NCBI GenBank assembly: GCA_030407315.1 | Contig: JALQPE010000083.1 | Span: 62,001-126,000, forward strand | Direction of reading: 5' to 3' | DNA length: 64,000 nt | Origin: Asparagopsis taxiformis | Lineage: Eukaryota > Rhodophyta > Florideophyceae > Bonnemaisoniales > Bonnemaisoniaceae | Shown: positions 63,383 to 64,000 of the stretch, piece after piece | Layout of the letters: each line of letters opens with the position of its first letter | Numbering within the stretch: position 1 is the first letter of the stretch | Notes under the pieces: model-generated | Seen by the model: the letters and a program-made list of their open reading frames with translations, nothing else | Told to the model about the DNA's origin: nothing | The model's database searches: none | Made by a program: the position numbers and the translations under genes

Positions 63383-64000
63383 TTGAATTGGAAGGGGCAA
63401 GGTGCGACGGGGCAGGACAAATAACAAAACTCGAGCTGTTGATGATGTTTCATGTTGTGTCGCTCTCCGCTCCGCTGCGCACCGCTCCCCTCCCGTGGCC
63501 TGTTTGGCTCATTGTAGTGATCTGCGCTCAGTTTTATGGAAACGAATATTGTACACTAGTGGGGTGATACACTGATACCGTACGGGGAGTGCAGGCAATA
63601 GTGTAGTGTCATGCTTGAAGGTAATTTGTTTGTAGAACCGTCGCTAATCTTCGTTCACGGTGCGTCTATGGTCGAAATCTTCAGTCCGTCGTACTTGAAC
63701 GTGTTGGGATGGCCTCGCTTACCTGATTTGTCCCTAACACAACAATAAAGCAAAGCTGACGCGACGCAGCCGCAGTTGATTGACTAAACAGCTTCGATCC
63801 TTACCATACCCAGTGCCCCGCCCCATGCGCCCCGATTCATTAACAAACGAAGGTACAGATTATCTGCATGCCTACAGACGGGCCGTCGACGCAGTGGCTG
63901 GCTGATTGACACTGGTGCTACGCAGAAAGACGATATTTACCGAGTCACACAAGTTGGCACCATGTTCCACGTCAGTAGATCTACTGCATGTCCTGCATAC
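63383..64000. other. 3' end of the window
   Basis: About 620 bp with only short frames. It includes the promoter and leader of the Alr4036-type gene. No other gene recognised. Confidence 0.4.

Overview
The window is nuclear DNA from a eukaryotic alga with a compact, intron-poor genome. About 33 protein genes are packed into 64 kb on both strands, and nearly all are single uninterrupted reading frames up to 1,992 codons long. Only two spliceosomal introns can be demonstrated, of 76 and 79 bp, and both carry a CTAAC branch-point-like motif. Several products look plastid-targeted: phytoene desaturase, a phytol kinase-like enzyme, a double SWIB protein and a fused ABC permease. Their predicted targeting peptides all have a phenylalanine within the first six residues, a habit known from red algal and glaucophyte plastid proteins. 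Together with the intron poverty this suggests a unicellular or simple red alga (Rhodophyta); the species cannot be told from the sequence, and this assignment is an inference. No tRNA, rRNA, transposon or CRISPR array was seen.

Layout. 1-12 kb: a class 3 lipase cut by the window edge, a bZIP factor, a membrane-anchored FKBP, and two related CBM48 (AMPK-beta type) glycan-binding proteins either side of a large PHD/zinc/RG-rich nuclear protein. 12-22 kb: rRNA modification enzyme Tsr3, an ANTH (AP180/CALM) clathrin adaptor head-to-head with gamma-COP, thymidylate kinase and a mitochondrial chalcone-isomerase-like protein. 22-35 kb: a secreted malectin/PKD/PA14/IPT/beta-propeller protein, ISD11, mitoribosomal protein mS23, an SR-protein kinase, a C4-sterol methyl oxidase, a Bud20/ZNF593 zinc finger, an unrecognised type I membrane protein and the plastid SWIB protein. 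35-48 kb: a giant UPL3/TRIP12-type HECT ligase, phytoene desaturase next to the phytol kinase-like gene, a tandem pair of paralogues of an unknown family, and Notchless (NLE1). 48-64 kb: complex I subunit NDUFB9, a divergent RWP-RK regulator, an alpha/beta hydrolase, a PH-domain protein kinase, the fused NitT/TauT-type ABC permease, an orphan protein, a LURP-one protein, an F-box/LRR protein and an Alr4036-type flavin oxidase with one intron.

How the genes work together. There are no operons, but some neighbours share themes. Phytoene desaturase and the phytol kinase-like gene both belong to plastid isoprenoid metabolism. AP180 and gamma-COP are both vesicle-coat genes and may share a promoter. 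Tsr3, Bud20 and NLE1 all act in ribosome maturation, and ISD11, mS23, NDUFB9 and the chalcone-isomerase-like protein are mitochondrial. The points most worth following up are the plastid-targeted two-in-one bacterial-type permease, the secreted multidomain malectin protein, the tandem unknown family and the possibly prenylated glycan-binding protein.
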